A stretch of 64,000 nucleotides of DNA from Chitinophaga niastensis (GTDB lineage: Bacteria > Bacteroidota > Bacteroidia > Chitinophagales > Chitinophagaceae), in assembly GCF_003014755.1 (NCBI RefSeq), contig NZ_PYAW01000007.1, forward strand, positions 62,001 through 126,000, in the 5' to 3' direction. The translations under genes and the position numbers were made by a program. The notes beneath the pieces were generated by a model that worked only from the letters and a program-made list of their open reading frames with translations, was not told the DNA's origin and made no database searches. This document shows, piece after piece, positions 45,358 to 54,548 of this stretch (position 1 is its first letter; each line of letters begins with the position of its first letter).

Positions 45358-46716
45358 TTATGGTTTTGTATAAATAATTCTGAACTTGATATTATACTGC
45401 GATTTGTTGCTGCCACCAGCTTTCAGACGATTTACGTCCATATAAAGCGGGGAATATCCTTCCAGTTTAAAACCCTGGTTGGTTTCCAGCTTCTTTATCA
45501 GCATTTGCATGTAACGTCCCAGATTAAAAGTGTACTGTACAATCTGTACACCTCCAAAGTTAGTCACTACCTGCCTGGTACCTCCAAAGTAAGCGGCACC
45601 GCCGGTATTATAGTCAATAGGGACTTTGGTGGAGTCACCGTTTGTATATTGACGCAAAGATAAGCTTTGTGGTTCAGTAAATATATTATTCATATCAGCA
45701 GGCCCGGTAGTTATTTGCGTAATGACCAGTTCCGCTTTATTAATAAGCGCATTCGGGAAATTTTCCAGACCAGGGATGGTGAGCTTCGTATACAAACCAG
45801 GACTGGCATTCAGGAACAGGATACTGTCGCCTTTAGGGTTGCCTGTGTTAATAAATCTGCTGGCTTCTGAACCATTGTAGTTGCGTACAAAGTAGTTGGC
45901 GTGCGCACTGGCGTACTGGTAAAAACTCATCGTAGCACGCAGGGAATCACTGGTAGAGTTTTTATAGAATACTGTCAGCTTGGTATTGCTGTTGTTCAGA
46001 TCTATATAAAACATATTCCTGTTAGTACCCAGGTTCGTATCCGGTACGATAGCAAAGCCTTTCAGGTAAGCCCTGAAGCTGGAATCTGTTGCAAAAGCGC
46101 CATCAGACTTCTGTTGCAGCAGTTCGTTTCCGAATGCGTTGCTCAGTTTGATGCGCAGCTGTGCAGTTTCTTTGTTGCCGTATATATTCACGGAATCACG
46201 TACTTGCAGTGGTGTAACCGTTGCTGTACCCAGCAATTCGCCCGTATTGTATTGCAGGGGCTTATTGTAGGCATAGTTGGAGTCTATTCTGAAGTTTGGT
46301 TCAGACATACGGTATACACGGAAAGTTTGCGGTGTGGAAGAGTCCCCGGCATAACCAAGGTAACTGAGCGACAATACTACAGAATCCAGTGTAACGCCTG
46401 TACCGTCAAAAGTAAAAGCACTTTTGGGTAACGATACCTGCGTGTATATGAAAGCGTTAGTTCTGCCAAAAACAGGATCCGTTGTGATGGAACCAAGGAT
46501 TTTTTTGTAGGCATTTCTTCCGTTTAAGATAGAAGAATCGTATCGCAGTATATTGTTGGCAATGATTCCTGAGATAGTAGTATCCTTCGCATTAACGAAG
46601 TCGCCCGGAGGAATAAGGCCTGTACCCAGAATAGTAGACTTATTACAACCAGATGCCCCGTACAGTACAGTAATAAAGGTGGCTAAGAAGCTAAGGTTCC
46701 TGAAATTGATCTTCAC
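45358..46716 (-). CDS. DUF4270-family lipoprotein
   Basis: The 452-aa product has a lipobox YGASGC and an N-terminal ILGTGLIPPGDFVNAKDTT typical of DUF4270. A beta-rich body follows with SVVLSLSYLGYAGD and a C-terminal region (NRLKAGGSNKSQYNIKFRIIYTKP). The function is unknown. In Bacteroidota the family often sits next to the short glycogen-synthase-like gene and panC, as here (general knowledge of this synteny). The operon order is synthase-like, DUF4270, metK. Confidence 0.85.
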   Translation of the reverse strand: MKINFRNLSFLATFITVLYGASGCNKSTILGTGLIPPGDFVNAKDTTISGIIANNILRYDSSILNGRNAYKKILGSITTDPVFGRTNAFIYTQVSLPKSAFTFDGTGVTLDSVVLSLSYLGYAGDSSTPQTFRVYRMSEPNFRIDSNYAYNKPLQYNTGELLGTATVTPLQVRDSVNIYGNKETAQLRIKLSNAFGNELLQQKSDGAFATDSSFRAYLKGFAIVPDTNLGTNRNMFYIDLNNSNTKLTVFYKNSTSDSLRATMSFYQYASAHANYFVRNYNGSEASRFINTGNPKGDSILFLNASPGLYTKLTIPGLENFPNALINKAELVITQITTGPADMNNIFTEPQSLSLRQYTNGDSTKVPIDYNTGGAAYFGGTRQVVTNFGGVQIVQYTFNLGRYMQMLIKKLETNQGFKLEGYSPLYMDVNRLKAGGSNKSQYNIKFRIIYTKP

Positions 46717-46769
46717 GCGTTATGTTGTTAGTGAGTGTTGTTTAAACTGCCAGACATGCTTCAAAACAG

Positions 46770-47588
46770 CTATTTACCAAGCAATTGATTATACAATTGC
46801 AGGTAATCGCCAAGATCTTCATTATCCTTTTTGTAAGGTAAAATAATCTTTCCTTTTTCCGCCTTTACTTCATCCACGACTTTCTTTTCCAGTTTATCAC
46901 CTGCCAGTACTACAGCATCTGCATACTTACTGGCACCTCTGTTCAAAGCAGTATTTGTTCCTTCTTTAAACAACTCCATATCTTTTTCTTTGATCTGGTT
47001 GCTGATAGTAGCCTTTTTAACAAAAGTAGTACCTAGTTTTTCCTTGAAAGTGTTCGGCAACATCGAATAGATGATTTTCGAATTGGCAAAAACCGGTTCT
47101 TTTTTATAAGCCGTTTTCAGATACATAGGTATCAGGGAAGTCATCCAGCCACTACAATGAATAATGTCCGGAGGCCATCCGAATTTCTTCACCGTTTCCA
47201 GTGCACCTTTGCAAAAGAAGACAGATCTGGCCGCATTGTCGTCAAAAAACGCTTCGTTTTCGTCAGCAAATACAGTTTTACGCTTGAAATAATCTTCATT
47301 ATCCAGGAAGTAAACCTGCAGTCGTGCATTAGGAAGCGAAGCCACCTTGATGATCAACGGGTAGTCGTCCCCGTCTATCACAATGTTGATCCCCGACAAT
47401 CTTACGACCTCGTGCAAACGGTGTCTTCTCTCATTAATAATTCCAAATCTAGGCATGATCACTCTCACTTCCAGGCCAGCCTCATTGGACTTAATTGCCA
47501 TTTTATTGACCATTGCCGCGTAATCACTTAATTCCAGATACGGCGACATCTCCTGGGCAATAAAAAGAATTCTTTTCTTTGTGGACAT
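46770..47588 (-). CDS. Short glycogen/starch-synthase-like protein (GT5 N-terminal domain only)
   Basis: The 272-aa product resembles the N-terminal half of glycogen synthase (RILFIAQEMSPY, VRVIMPRFG, DIIHCSGWMTSLIP). The ADP-glucose-binding KTGGLADV motif is absent (replaced by YLELSDYAAMVNKM), and the C-terminal GT1-like half is missing. Normal GlgA is about 480 aa. No frameshifted remainder lies downstream. It is therefore unlikely to be a regular glycogen synthase. It starts the operon with DUF4270 and metK, and is divergent from panC. Confidence 0.8.
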   Translation of the reverse strand: MSTKKRILFIAQEMSPYLELSDYAAMVNKMAIKSNEAGLEVRVIMPRFGIINERRHRLHEVVRLSGINIVIDGDDYPLIIKVASLPNARLQVYFLDNEDYFKRKTVFADENEAFFDDNAARSVFFCKGALETVKKFGWPPDIIHCSGWMTSLIPMYLKTAYKKEPVFANSKIIYSMLPNTFKEKLGTTFVKKATISNQIKEKDMELFKEGTNTALNRGASKYADAVVLAGDKLEKKVVDEVKAEKGKIILPYKKDNEDLGDYLQLYNQLLGK

Positions 47589-47629
47589 TTAACGCTGATT
47601 ATTAATGCAGTAATTTTTAATTTGGCTTG

Positions 47630-47637
47630 CAAAATTA
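47630..47637 (-). promoter_or_regulatory. Candidate -7 element for the synthase-like / DUF4270 / metK operon
   Basis: The minus strand reads TAATTTTG, 42 bp upstream of the start codon at 47588. A TTGG lies about 22 nt further upstream, which is slightly long spacing. Confidence 0.45.
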
Positions 47638-47698
47638 CGGATTTTTTACGGAATATTGGCCAATCTGTCAGTTTTAACATCCTTTTAAGCAATGATTT

Positions 47699-48562
47699 AT
47701 GTATCTATTTAAGCGCAGCACCGACCTTAAGAAGCACCTGGACCTGGTAAGAAAAAGTAACAAAAGCATTGGTTTTGTGCCAACTATGGGAGCCTTACAC
47801 AATGGGCACCTGTCACTTATTCAGTCCGCCAGGAAAAAAAATGATGTGGTCGTTTGCAGCATCTTTGTCAATCCAACACAGTTTAATGACCCAAAAGATT
47901 TTGAAAAATATCCTATTACAATTGAAGAAGATATTAAAAAATTAAATGATGCCTCAACGGATATACTTTTTTTACCATCCGTTGAAGAAATGTACCCGGA
48001 AGGGTTGGAAAGTGACGTTCAGTACGATTTCGGTAACCTCGAAACCATTCTCGAAGGTAAGTTTCGTCCCGGACATTTCCAGGGTGTTGGCCGCATAGTA
48101 CACAAATTATTGGACATTGTGCAACCTGATAAGCTTTTTATGGGACAAAAAGATTTGCAGCAATGCCTCATTATCCGGCGTTTACTCACTATAACAACCT
48201 CTTCTGTAGCGTTGATGATTTGTCCCACAGAACGCGAAAAAGACGGATTGGCCATGAGCAGCCGTAATGCCCGCCTCTCTCCCGCTGCCCGCAAAAAGGC
48301 GGTGGCTATCTTCCAGGCACTGGAAACCCTCAAAAGTAATTTTGGTAAAGGCCTCCACTTCCTCGAAGGTGCCCATGAAGCATTTGAAGACCTCCAAAAA
48401 AAGGGTTTTGAGCCCGAATACGTGGAGATCCTCACACTGGATGATAACACACTCCACCACATCGACCAACCACCCGGAAACAGCCCCGTAATTGCTGCGG
48501 TTGCTGCCTGGCTGGATGGCGTAAGGCTCATCGACAATATGGTGCTACAGGGAAATCTATAA
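47699..48562 (+). CDS. panC: Pantothenate synthetase
   Basis: The 287-aa product joins pantoate and beta-alanine using ATP, the last step of pantothenate synthesis. Key motifs are VPTMGALHNGHLSLI (HxGH at 34-37, AMP binding) and GQKDLQQ. A KMSKS-like GLAMSSRNARLS is also present. Length is normal. The start codon at 47699 lies in the divergent 110-bp region shared with the synthase-like operon. panD follows 117 bp later but a hairpin terminator lies between them. Confidence 0.97.
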   Translation: MYLFKRSTDLKKHLDLVRKSNKSIGFVPTMGALHNGHLSLIQSARKKNDVVVCSIFVNPTQFNDPKDFEKYPITIEEDIKKLNDASTDILFLPSVEEMYPEGLESDVQYDFGNLETILEGKFRPGHFQGVGRIVHKLLDIVQPDKLFMGQKDLQQCLIIRRLLTITTSSVALMICPTEREKDGLAMSSRNARLSPAARKKAVAIFQALETLKSNFGKGLHFLEGAHEAFEDLQKKGFEPEYVEILTLDDNTLHHIDQPPGNSPVIAAVAAWLDGVRLIDNMVLQGNL

Positions 48563-48570
48563 CAAATTTA

Positions 48571-48614
48571 ACAAGGTATGCAGCCCCACACTGCATTCCT
48601 GCTGCATACCTTGT
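48571..48614 (+). terminator. Hairpin terminator between panC and panD
   Basis: ACAAGGTATGCAG (48571-48583) is perfectly complementary to CTGCATACCTTGT (48602-48614), with an 18-nt loop. It starts 9 bp after the panC stop. No T run follows immediately (TCGATC), so termination may be partial. Confidence 0.6.
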
Positions 48615-48644
48615 TCGATCTTCGGTATTTTTTTCCTACATTTG
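48614..48644 (+). promoter_or_regulatory. Candidate panD promoter
   Basis: TTCG at 48614-48617 (one mismatch to TTTG) is followed, after 19 nt, by TACATTTG at 48637-48644 (TAnnTTTG). The panD ATG is 36 nt downstream of the -7 element. It would give panD its own transcript. Confidence 0.5.
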
Positions 48645-48679
48645 CAGACACTATTTTACAGCGTTAAGCCAGTATAATT

Positions 48680-49024
48680 ATGCAAATCGAAATTTTAAAG
48701 TGTAAGATTCACCGCGCGGTAGTTACGGAAGCCAATCTTCAATATGTTGGAAGCATTACGATTGACGAAGACCTGATTGATGCAGCTGGTTTAATCGAAT
48801 ATGAAAAAGTACAGGTAGTAAACGTAAATAACGGAGAAAGACTGGAAACCTATGTCATTAAAGGCAAACGCGGTTCCGGTGTAATCTGTATGAATGGCCC
48901 TGCTGCCCGCCTCGTAGCCCCGGGCGACGTTGTGATCATTATTTCCTATGCAACAATGGATTTTGAAGAAGCTAAAAAATACAAACCTATTGCCGTATTC
49001 CCTAAAGAAGGGAATAAACTCTAA
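48680..49024 (+). CDS. panD: Aspartate 1-decarboxylase (pyruvoyl enzyme)
   Basis: The 114-aa proenzyme makes beta-alanine for pantothenate. The self-cleavage site Gly24-Ser25 is present in YVGSITID. The family's ERLETYVIKGKRGSGVICMNGPAARL stretch, including the NGPAAR loop, follows. Length is typical (about 115-126 aa). It sits after panC; panB lies about 4.7 kb downstream, so the pathway is split over nearby units. Confidence 0.97.
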   Translation: MQIEILKCKIHRAVVTEANLQYVGSITIDEDLIDAAGLIEYEKVQVVNVNNGERLETYVIKGKRGSGVICMNGPAARLVAPGDVVIIISYATMDFEEAKKYKPIAVFPKEGNKL

Positions 49025-49065
49025 ACCCTGATTACAGTATTAACACCCTAAAATAACTTTGGATT

Positions 49066-50073
49066 ATGCCCAAAATGCTTAAGAACGTCATTAAGTTTAT
49101 TTGCTTTTTCGGCATTGGGGTGCTGCTAATATGGCTCTTCACAAAAGACATCACGAATGTCATGTGGGACCAGATCTATACCGCATTTCGTAAAGCCAAC
49201 TACTGGCTTGTAATACCGGCTATGGTAATAGGTGTTGCCAGTCACTGGTTCCGCGCTATCCGCTGGAAACTATTGATGAAACCACTGGGACATCAGCCCT
49301 CTACCCTGAACACTTTTTTTGCCGTTATGGTGGGTTATCTGGCCAACCTCGCTGTACCACGCCTCGGGGAAGTTACCCGCTGCGGCATACTGGCACAATA
49401 CGAAAAAGTACCTGCCGATAAACTGGTAGGCACTATGATCGCGGAAAGAGCAGTGGATATGGTTTGTTTGCTCCTGCTCATGGCCATCACGGTTTTAACC
49501 CAGCTGGATGTACTCGGCACCTACGTGAATCATGATATTTTTCAGCCACTCTCCCGTAAAGTAGCTAATGCCAATGGCACACAACTACTCATCGGCATAG
49601 TAATACTGGCATTGTTCATCGTTTTCTTTCTCTGGCTGCTGCGCCGCTTTGCCAGATCCAAAGTTGCCATCACTATCAGAAACCTCGCCAGAGGCGTTAT
49701 GGAAGGTATTTTCTCTATCGGCAAAATGGAAAACAAAGGCTGGTTCCTGGTGCAAACCGTTCTTATCTGGTCCTGCTACCTCTCACAGGTATACATCGGC
49801 TTCTTCTGCCTTACCGAAACCACTCACCTGGGTATCAGTGCCGCTCTGGCAGTGCTCATGATTGGTAGTGTAGGCATGATCGTTACCCCCGGTGGTATCG
49901 GCGCATATCAGCCACTGGTGCAAAAAGCCCTGGAGCTCTATGGTATCCCGTATGCTATCGGATTTGCCTTTGGATGGATCATCTGGGTGGCACAAACACT
50001 GCTTGTTATTTTGCTGGGCTTCATCAGCCTGGTGGCGTTGCCTATTTACAATAAGCAGCCTAAAAAAGTGTAA
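49066..50073 (+). CDS. UPF0104 / LPG-synthase transmembrane-domain protein
   Basis: The 335-aa integral membrane protein has about 8 TM helices. Family patterns are SHWFRAIRWKLLMKPLG, NLAVPRLGEVTRCGIL and MIVTPGGIGAYQPLVQKAL. These belong to the lysylphosphatidylglycerol-synthase TM (flippase-like) family without the catalytic cytosolic domain. It may transport or modify a lipid; the substrate is unknown. It starts 41 bp after panD. A 113-bp-arm inverted repeat begins at its stop codon. Confidence 0.83.
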   Translation: MPKMLKNVIKFICFFGIGVLLIWLFTKDITNVMWDQIYTAFRKANYWLVIPAMVIGVASHWFRAIRWKLLMKPLGHQPSTLNTFFAVMVGYLANLAVPRLGEVTRCGILAQYEKVPADKLVGTMIAERAVDMVCLLLLMAITVLTQLDVLGTYVNHDIFQPLSRKVANANGTQLLIGIVILALFIVFFLWLLRRFARSKVAITIRNLARGVMEGIFSIGKMENKGWFLVQTVLIWSCYLSQVYIGFFCLTETTHLGISAALAVLMIGSVGMIVTPGGIGAYQPLVQKALELYGIPYAIGFAFGWIIWVAQTLLVILLGFISLVALPIYNKQPKKV

Positions 50074-50351
50074 TTGTCTGAACTGTGATTAATATGATTT
50101 TTATGATTATCCTGATGAGCGAAGATTTTAGCGGATATTGTCTGAACCAGGATTTTTAAGATTGAATGGATTACCCTGATGGGTGTTATCTTATTTTATC
50201 CGGATGATATACGCGAATATCTTTGCTTTGAGCTTCTGCACCCATCAGGGTAATCCATTCAATCTTAAAAATCCTGGTTCAGACAATATCCGCTAAAATC
50301 TTCGCTCATCAGGATAATCATAAAAATCATATTAATCACAGTTCAGACAAT
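50073..50351. repeat. Long perfect inverted repeat, element 1 (113-bp arms)
   Basis: The left arm 50073-50185 and right arm 50239-50351 are exact reverse complements over 113 nt with a 53-nt spacer. Each arm contains two related units that both begin TTGTCTGAAC and end in a GATTAYCCTGATGRGYG motif. The left arm begins at the last base of the UPF0104 stop codon. It shares a 25-nt core with element 2. No transposase gene and no flanking direct repeat are seen. Confidence 0.9.
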
Positions 50352-50468
50352 ACAAACACACTCATTCTCCCTGCTTTTCATTAACTTTAATTTAATACTC
50401 CGTTTTAACTGAAAGCTGTATCATCGTAGCTTAGATGACGTGAATTTTTTGAATGTAAATAAGTTTGT

Positions 50469-52616
50469 ATGCGTTTGCCGAATGGTGAGAACCTAGATAT
50501 TATGACAATGCCCGAAGCAATTTTAACCAAAAAGATAACAAAGAAGAAGCCCATTGTAGAGAAGAAAAAAATGATTGCCAGAGATATCAGCTGGCTGTCT
50601 TTTAATGCAAGAGTACTACAGGAAGCAGCAGATGAAAGCGTACCATTACATGAACGCATCCGTTTTTTAGGTATCTTTTCCAACAACCTCGATGAATTTT
50701 TCAGAGTAAGAGTAGCCACCCTAAAAAGAATGATGTCTTTTGGCAAATCCTCCAAAATGCATCTTGAAGAAAATCCGGATAAAATACTGGAAGAAATTCA
50801 GGTCAATGTAATAGACCAGCAGCGCGAGTTTGACCGGGTATGGAAAGACATCGCGAACGAAATGGAAGCACAGCATATTTTTCTGCGCACAGAAAAACAC
50901 CTCAGTAGGGAACAACAAAAATTTGTACAGAACTTTTTCAACGAACAGGTACGTACAAATATCATCCCCCTGATGATCGAAAGTATACAACAGTTCCCGA
51001 TCCTTCGCGATAAATCCATCTACCTGGCCGTAGTACTGGCCCGTCAGGATAATTCAGTGCGACAAAAATTTGCCCTCATCGAAATACCTACCACTGTACT
51101 CCCCCGCTTTATTATCCTGCCTTCCAAAGAAGGTGAGCATGATATAATTCTGTTGGAAGACCTGGTACGCTTCTGTTTACCTAATGTCTTCTCTTATTTC
51201 GGTTATGATAAATTTTCTGCGCACATCATCAAAGTAACACGGGACGCGGAACTGGATATTGATAATGATATCTCAGACAGCCTTATTCATCAAATCGAAA
51301 AAGGACTGAAAGATCGCCGAAAAGGCAAGCCGGTACGGTTTGTATACGATAAAGATATTGATCCCCTGCTACTGGAATACCTGATGCGCCGGCAAGGATT
51401 GTCAGGAAAAGACAACCTCATTCCCGGTGCACGTATCCATAACTTCAAGGATTTTATGGATTTCCCGGAATCCATTTTCCCACCACATACACAACGCAAA
51501 ACCTTTATACATCCGCTTTTCATGAATGCACCCAGCGTGATGCATGTGATTCAACAGCAGGATGTAATGCTGCATTTCCCTTATCATTCCTTCGATACCA
51601 TCATTGATCTGTTAAGAGAAGCTGCCATTGATCCCAATGTATCTTCTATTAAAATAACTGCGTATAGGCTTGCCCGTAATTCCAAGATAATAAATGCATT
51701 GATCAATGCCGTTCGCAACGGTAAACAGGTAACGGTAGTACTGGAACTCCGCGCCCGCTTTGACGAAGCAGCTAACATCGATTGGAAATCAAGACTGGAA
51801 GAAGAAGGCGTGAAAGTATTGTTGGGAATCCCCAATATGAAAGTACACGCTAAATTATGTGTGATCAAAAAACGGATAGGTACCAAAACCCTGCAGTGTG
51901 GCTTTGTAAGCACCGGTAACCTCAATGAAAAAACTGCCCGTGTATACGGCGATCATTGCCTGCTCACCACCAACCGCGCTATCATAGCAGATATGAACCG
52001 GCTCTTTGCTTACCTGGAAAGCCCCCGCCATGATGTTAAAATACTGGAAGGCTGCAAAACGTTGCCGGTAAGTCCGCTTAACATGCGCGATACGTTCCTG
52101 CGACTGATAGACCGCGAGATCAAAAATGCCAAACATAAAAAGAAAGCCGGCATCACCGTTAAGATGAATTCGCTCTCCGATGCAATATTGATAGCCAAAC
52201 TCTACGAAGCTGCTAAAGTAGGTGTAGATGTTAAAATGGTTATCAGAGGTATCTGTTGCGCCTATACGGAAAACAAAAAATGGAAAAAAAATATCACCGG
52301 TGTAAGTATCGTAGACGAATACCTGGAACATGCCAGGGTATTCATCTTTCACCATGGAGGCCAGGAAAAAGTATACATCGCTTCCTGCGACTGGATGGTA
52401 CGAAACCTTGATCACCGCGTAGAGGCCGCAGTGCCTATAACGGACCCGGCTATACGTAAAGAACTGATAGATATCATGCAAATCCAGCTGAGTGGTAATG
52501 TGAAAGCGCGTATACTGGATAATGCACAGAAAAATGAATATAAAAAGGAAGGTGATAAAAAGATAAGAACACAATTGGAGATCTATAAGTATTTGCATGA
52601 AAAGCAATACCAATAA
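50469..52616 (+). CDS. ppk1: Polyphosphate kinase 1
   Basis: The product, up to 715 aa, reversibly polymerises the gamma-phosphate of ATP to polyphosphate. The N-terminal domain begins ARDISWLSFNARVLQEA. The catalytic core contains KMKVHAKLCVIKKR, with the autophosphorylated His460, and FIFHHGG. The start is uncertain: TAAGTTTG at 50460-50467 (a -7 motif) immediately precedes the ATG at 50469. If that is a promoter, the true start is one of the ATGs at 50502 or 50508 (MTMPEAILT). The ppx/gppA-like gene follows after 129 bp. Confidence 0.96.
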   Translation: MRLPNGENLDIMTMPEAILTKKITKKKPIVEKKKMIARDISWLSFNARVLQEAADESVPLHERIRFLGIFSNNLDEFFRVRVATLKRMMSFGKSSKMHLEENPDKILEEIQVNVIDQQREFDRVWKDIANEMEAQHIFLRTEKHLSREQQKFVQNFFNEQVRTNIIPLMIESIQQFPILRDKSIYLAVVLARQDNSVRQKFALIEIPTTVLPRFIILPSKEGEHDIILLEDLVRFCLPNVFSYFGYDKFSAHIIKVTRDAELDIDNDISDSLIHQIEKGLKDRRKGKPVRFVYDKDIDPLLLEYLMRRQGLSGKDNLIPGARIHNFKDFMDFPESIFPPHTQRKTFIHPLFMNAPSVMHVIQQQDVMLHFPYHSFDTIIDLLREAAIDPNVSSIKITAYRLARNSKIINALINAVRNGKQVTVVLELRARFDEAANIDWKSRLEEEGVKVLLGIPNMKVHAKLCVIKKRIGTKTLQCGFVSTGNLNEKTARVYGDHCLLTTNRAIIADMNRLFAYLESPRHDVKILEGCKTLPVSPLNMRDTFLRLIDREIKNAKHKKKAGITVKMNSLSDAILIAKLYEAAKVGVDVKMVIRGICCAYTENKKWKKNITGVSIVDEYLEHARVFIFHHGGQEKVYIASCDWMVRNLDHRVEAAVPITDPAIRKELIDIMQIQLSGNVKARILDNAQKNEYKKEGDKKIRTQLEIYKYLHEKQYQ

Positions 52617-52714
52617 GACTTTATTTTTTTACTTTTTTGTTATGCGGCTATTTTGTTACCAATCAATAGCTGCTGATAAACTAAATATCTGCATAACAAA
52701 CTGGTAAAATGTTT

Positions 52715-52722
52715 TACTTTTG
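52715..52722 (+). promoter_or_regulatory. Candidate -7 element for the ppx/gppA gene
   Basis: TACTTTTG matches TAnnTTTG and lies 23 bp upstream of the ATG. No TTTG is seen at the expected -33 position. Confidence 0.4.
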
Positions 52723-52745
52723 CTCTTTTAAATAACGATTCAAAG

Positions 52746-53636
52746 ATGAAATTAGCTGCTATTGATATCGGCTCTAATGCTGCCAGGCTGCTTATTTCAG
52801 AAGCATCCCCCAACAGCGCAGGAGTTATGGACTTTACCAAATTAAACCTGGTAAGGGTACCGTTGCGACTTGGATTTGATGTATTTACCAACAATAGTAT
52901 TTCTGATAAGAAAGCAACACATCTCATAGACACTATCAGGGCTTACAAACTCCTGCTGGATGTATATGAAGTAAAGTATCTCAAAGCCTGCGCCACTTCC
53001 GCCATGCGTGATGCCAGCAATGGTACTGTATTACTGCAGGAAGTAAAAGCGCAAACCGGTATTGATATCAAAATTATTTCCGGTCAGGAAGAAGCTTCTT
53101 TCATCTACGAAAACCATGTGGCCGAAAACATGGATAAAACAAAGTCCTATCTGTATATAGATGTAGGCGGCGGTAGTACGGAACTCACCCTCTTCAGCGG
53201 CGACAAACAAATCTTCAAGGAATCTTTTAATATTGGCACCATCCGGTTGTTACAACAACAGGTTACAGAGGCTGCATGGCAGCAAATGAAAGACTTCCTG
53301 AAACAACAACTGAAAAACATAGGACCCGTTATAGCCATCGGTTCCGGTGGCAACATCAACAAAATATTTTCTCTCTCCAAACGCAAAGAAGGTAAACCAC
53401 TTTCGCTGGATACACTGAAAGATTACTACAAGGAATTTAACAGCTTCACAGTAGAAGAACGCATTCACCTGTACAACCTGCGGGAAGACCGCGCAGACGT
53501 AATCGTACCTGCCCTCCAGATCTATGTAAATGTAATGCGCTGGGCAGATGCACCTGAGATCTATGTGCCTAAAATCGGATTGGCAGATGGTCTTATCCAT
53601 GCATTATATGGAGAGATCGCCATCGCCAGCCATTAG
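52746..53636 (+). CDS. Exopolyphosphatase / guanosine pentaphosphate phosphatase family
   Basis: The 296-aa product has the ASKHA-type nucleotide fold of Ppx/GppA: AAIDIGSNAARLLI (N-terminal phosphate loop), ATSAMRDA and DVGGGSTELTLF, with IAIGSGGNINKI in the second half. It is the short form (about 300 aa) lacking the C-terminal HD domain. Beside ppk1 it probably degrades polyphosphate and sets its level. Its TAG stop is the first TAG of a TTAGCTGT unit matched by ACAGCTAA 70 bp downstream. Confidence 0.92.
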   Translation: MKLAAIDIGSNAARLLISEASPNSAGVMDFTKLNLVRVPLRLGFDVFTNNSISDKKATHLIDTIRAYKLLLDVYEVKYLKACATSAMRDASNGTVLLQEVKAQTGIDIKIISGQEEASFIYENHVAENMDKTKSYLYIDVGGGSTELTLFSGDKQIFKESFNIGTIRLLQQQVTEAAWQQMKDFLKQQLKNIGPVIAIGSGGNINKIFSLSKRKEGKPLSLDTLKDYYKEFNSFTVEERIHLYNLREDRADVIVPALQIYVNVMRWADAPEIYVPKIGLADGLIHALYGEIAIASH

Positions 53637-53731
53637 CTGTACACCACACATAAAAAACATTTCCTTTTATCTTTTTATATTATCACCTTTGTAGTTATTG
53701 CTAACAGCTAAAAGGCTTAAAGCTAACTGCT
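53633..53731. repeat. TTAGCT-type repeats between ppx/gppA and panB
   Basis: TTAGCTGT at 53633-53640 contains the ppx/gppA stop codon and pairs with ACAGCTAA at 53704-53711. A further AAAGCTAACTGC unit follows. It is the same unit family as at 4150-4280 and 56189-56257. Confidence 0.5.
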
Positions 53732-53732
53732 T

Positions 53733-54548
53733 ATGTCCGTGAATAAAGAAATAAAGCGCATCACTACGCATATACTGCAGAAGATGAAGGTGGATGGAGA
53801 AAAAATATCAATGCTCACTGCATATGATTACTCCATGGCCCGTATTTTTGATGATGCAGGTATAGATATTCTGCTTGTAGGTGATTCTGCTTCCAATGTA
53901 ATGGCAGGCCATGAAACGACTTTGCCTATTACACTTGACCAGATGATTTATCATGCTGCTTCCGTGGTGAGAGCCATCAAGCGCTGCTTTGTCATTGTAG
54001 ATCTTCCATTTGGTTCCTACCAGGGCAATTCCAAGGAAGCACTCAGTTCTACCATCCGCATCATGAAAGAAACCGGTGCGCATGGGGTGAAAATTGAAGG
54101 TGGTGAAGAGGTCATTGAATCCGTGAAACGCATTATCTCTGCCGGTGTACCGGTAATGGGGCATCTTGGTCTTACCCCTCAGTCTATTTACAAATTTGGT
54201 ACTTACGCAGTACGTGCTACTGAAGAAGCGGAAGCCAATAAACTGATCAGCGACGCCAAACTCTTGCAGGCAACAGGTTGTTTTGCTATCGTACTGGAAA
54301 AGATTCCTGCATCACTGGCTAAAATAGTAGCTGAAGCAGTAGAAATTCCCATCATTGGTATCGGTGCCGGTAAATATGTAGACGGACAAGTACTGGTTAT
54401 GCATGATATGCTAGGCATCAACAAAGAATTCAAACCACGTTTCCTTCGCCGTTACCTGGACCTTTACAGCCAGATCTTTGATGCTACGCAATCATATATC
54501 AACGATGTAAAAGCGAAAGATTTTCCGAATGAAAATGAGCAATATTAG
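53733..54548 (+). CDS. panB: 3-methyl-2-oxobutanoate hydroxymethyltransferase
   Basis: The 271-aa product adds a hydroxymethyl group from methylene-THF to ketoisovalerate, giving ketopantoate. Signature stretches are MLTAYDYSMARIFDDAGID, VGDSASNVMAGHETTLPIT (metal-binding Asp), GVKIEGGEE, MGHLGLTPQS and IGIGAGKYVDGQVLVMHDMLG. Length is normal. With panC and panD it supplies pantothenate. A long inverted repeat follows its stop. Confidence 0.97.
   Translation: MSVNKEIKRITTHILQKMKVDGEKISMLTAYDYSMARIFDDAGIDILLVGDSASNVMAGHETTLPITLDQMIYHAASVVRAIKRCFVIVDLPFGSYQGNSKEALSSTIRIMKETGAHGVKIEGGEEVIESVKRIISAGVPVMGHLGLTPQSIYKFGTYAVRATEEAEANKLISDAKLLQATGCFAIVLEKIPASLAKIVAEAVEIPIIGIGAGKYVDGQVLVMHDMLGINKEFKPRFLRRYLDLYSQIFDATQSYINDVKAKDFPNENEQY

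Noticed and set aside
48019..48537. 172-codon open frame antisense to panC
   Set aside because: panC motifs are clear on the plus strand; the reverse frame is a by-product of its codon use.
51855..52613. 252-codon open frame antisense to ppk1
   Set aside because: It is fully covered by a well-supported ppk1 on the other strand, and its translation is atypical.
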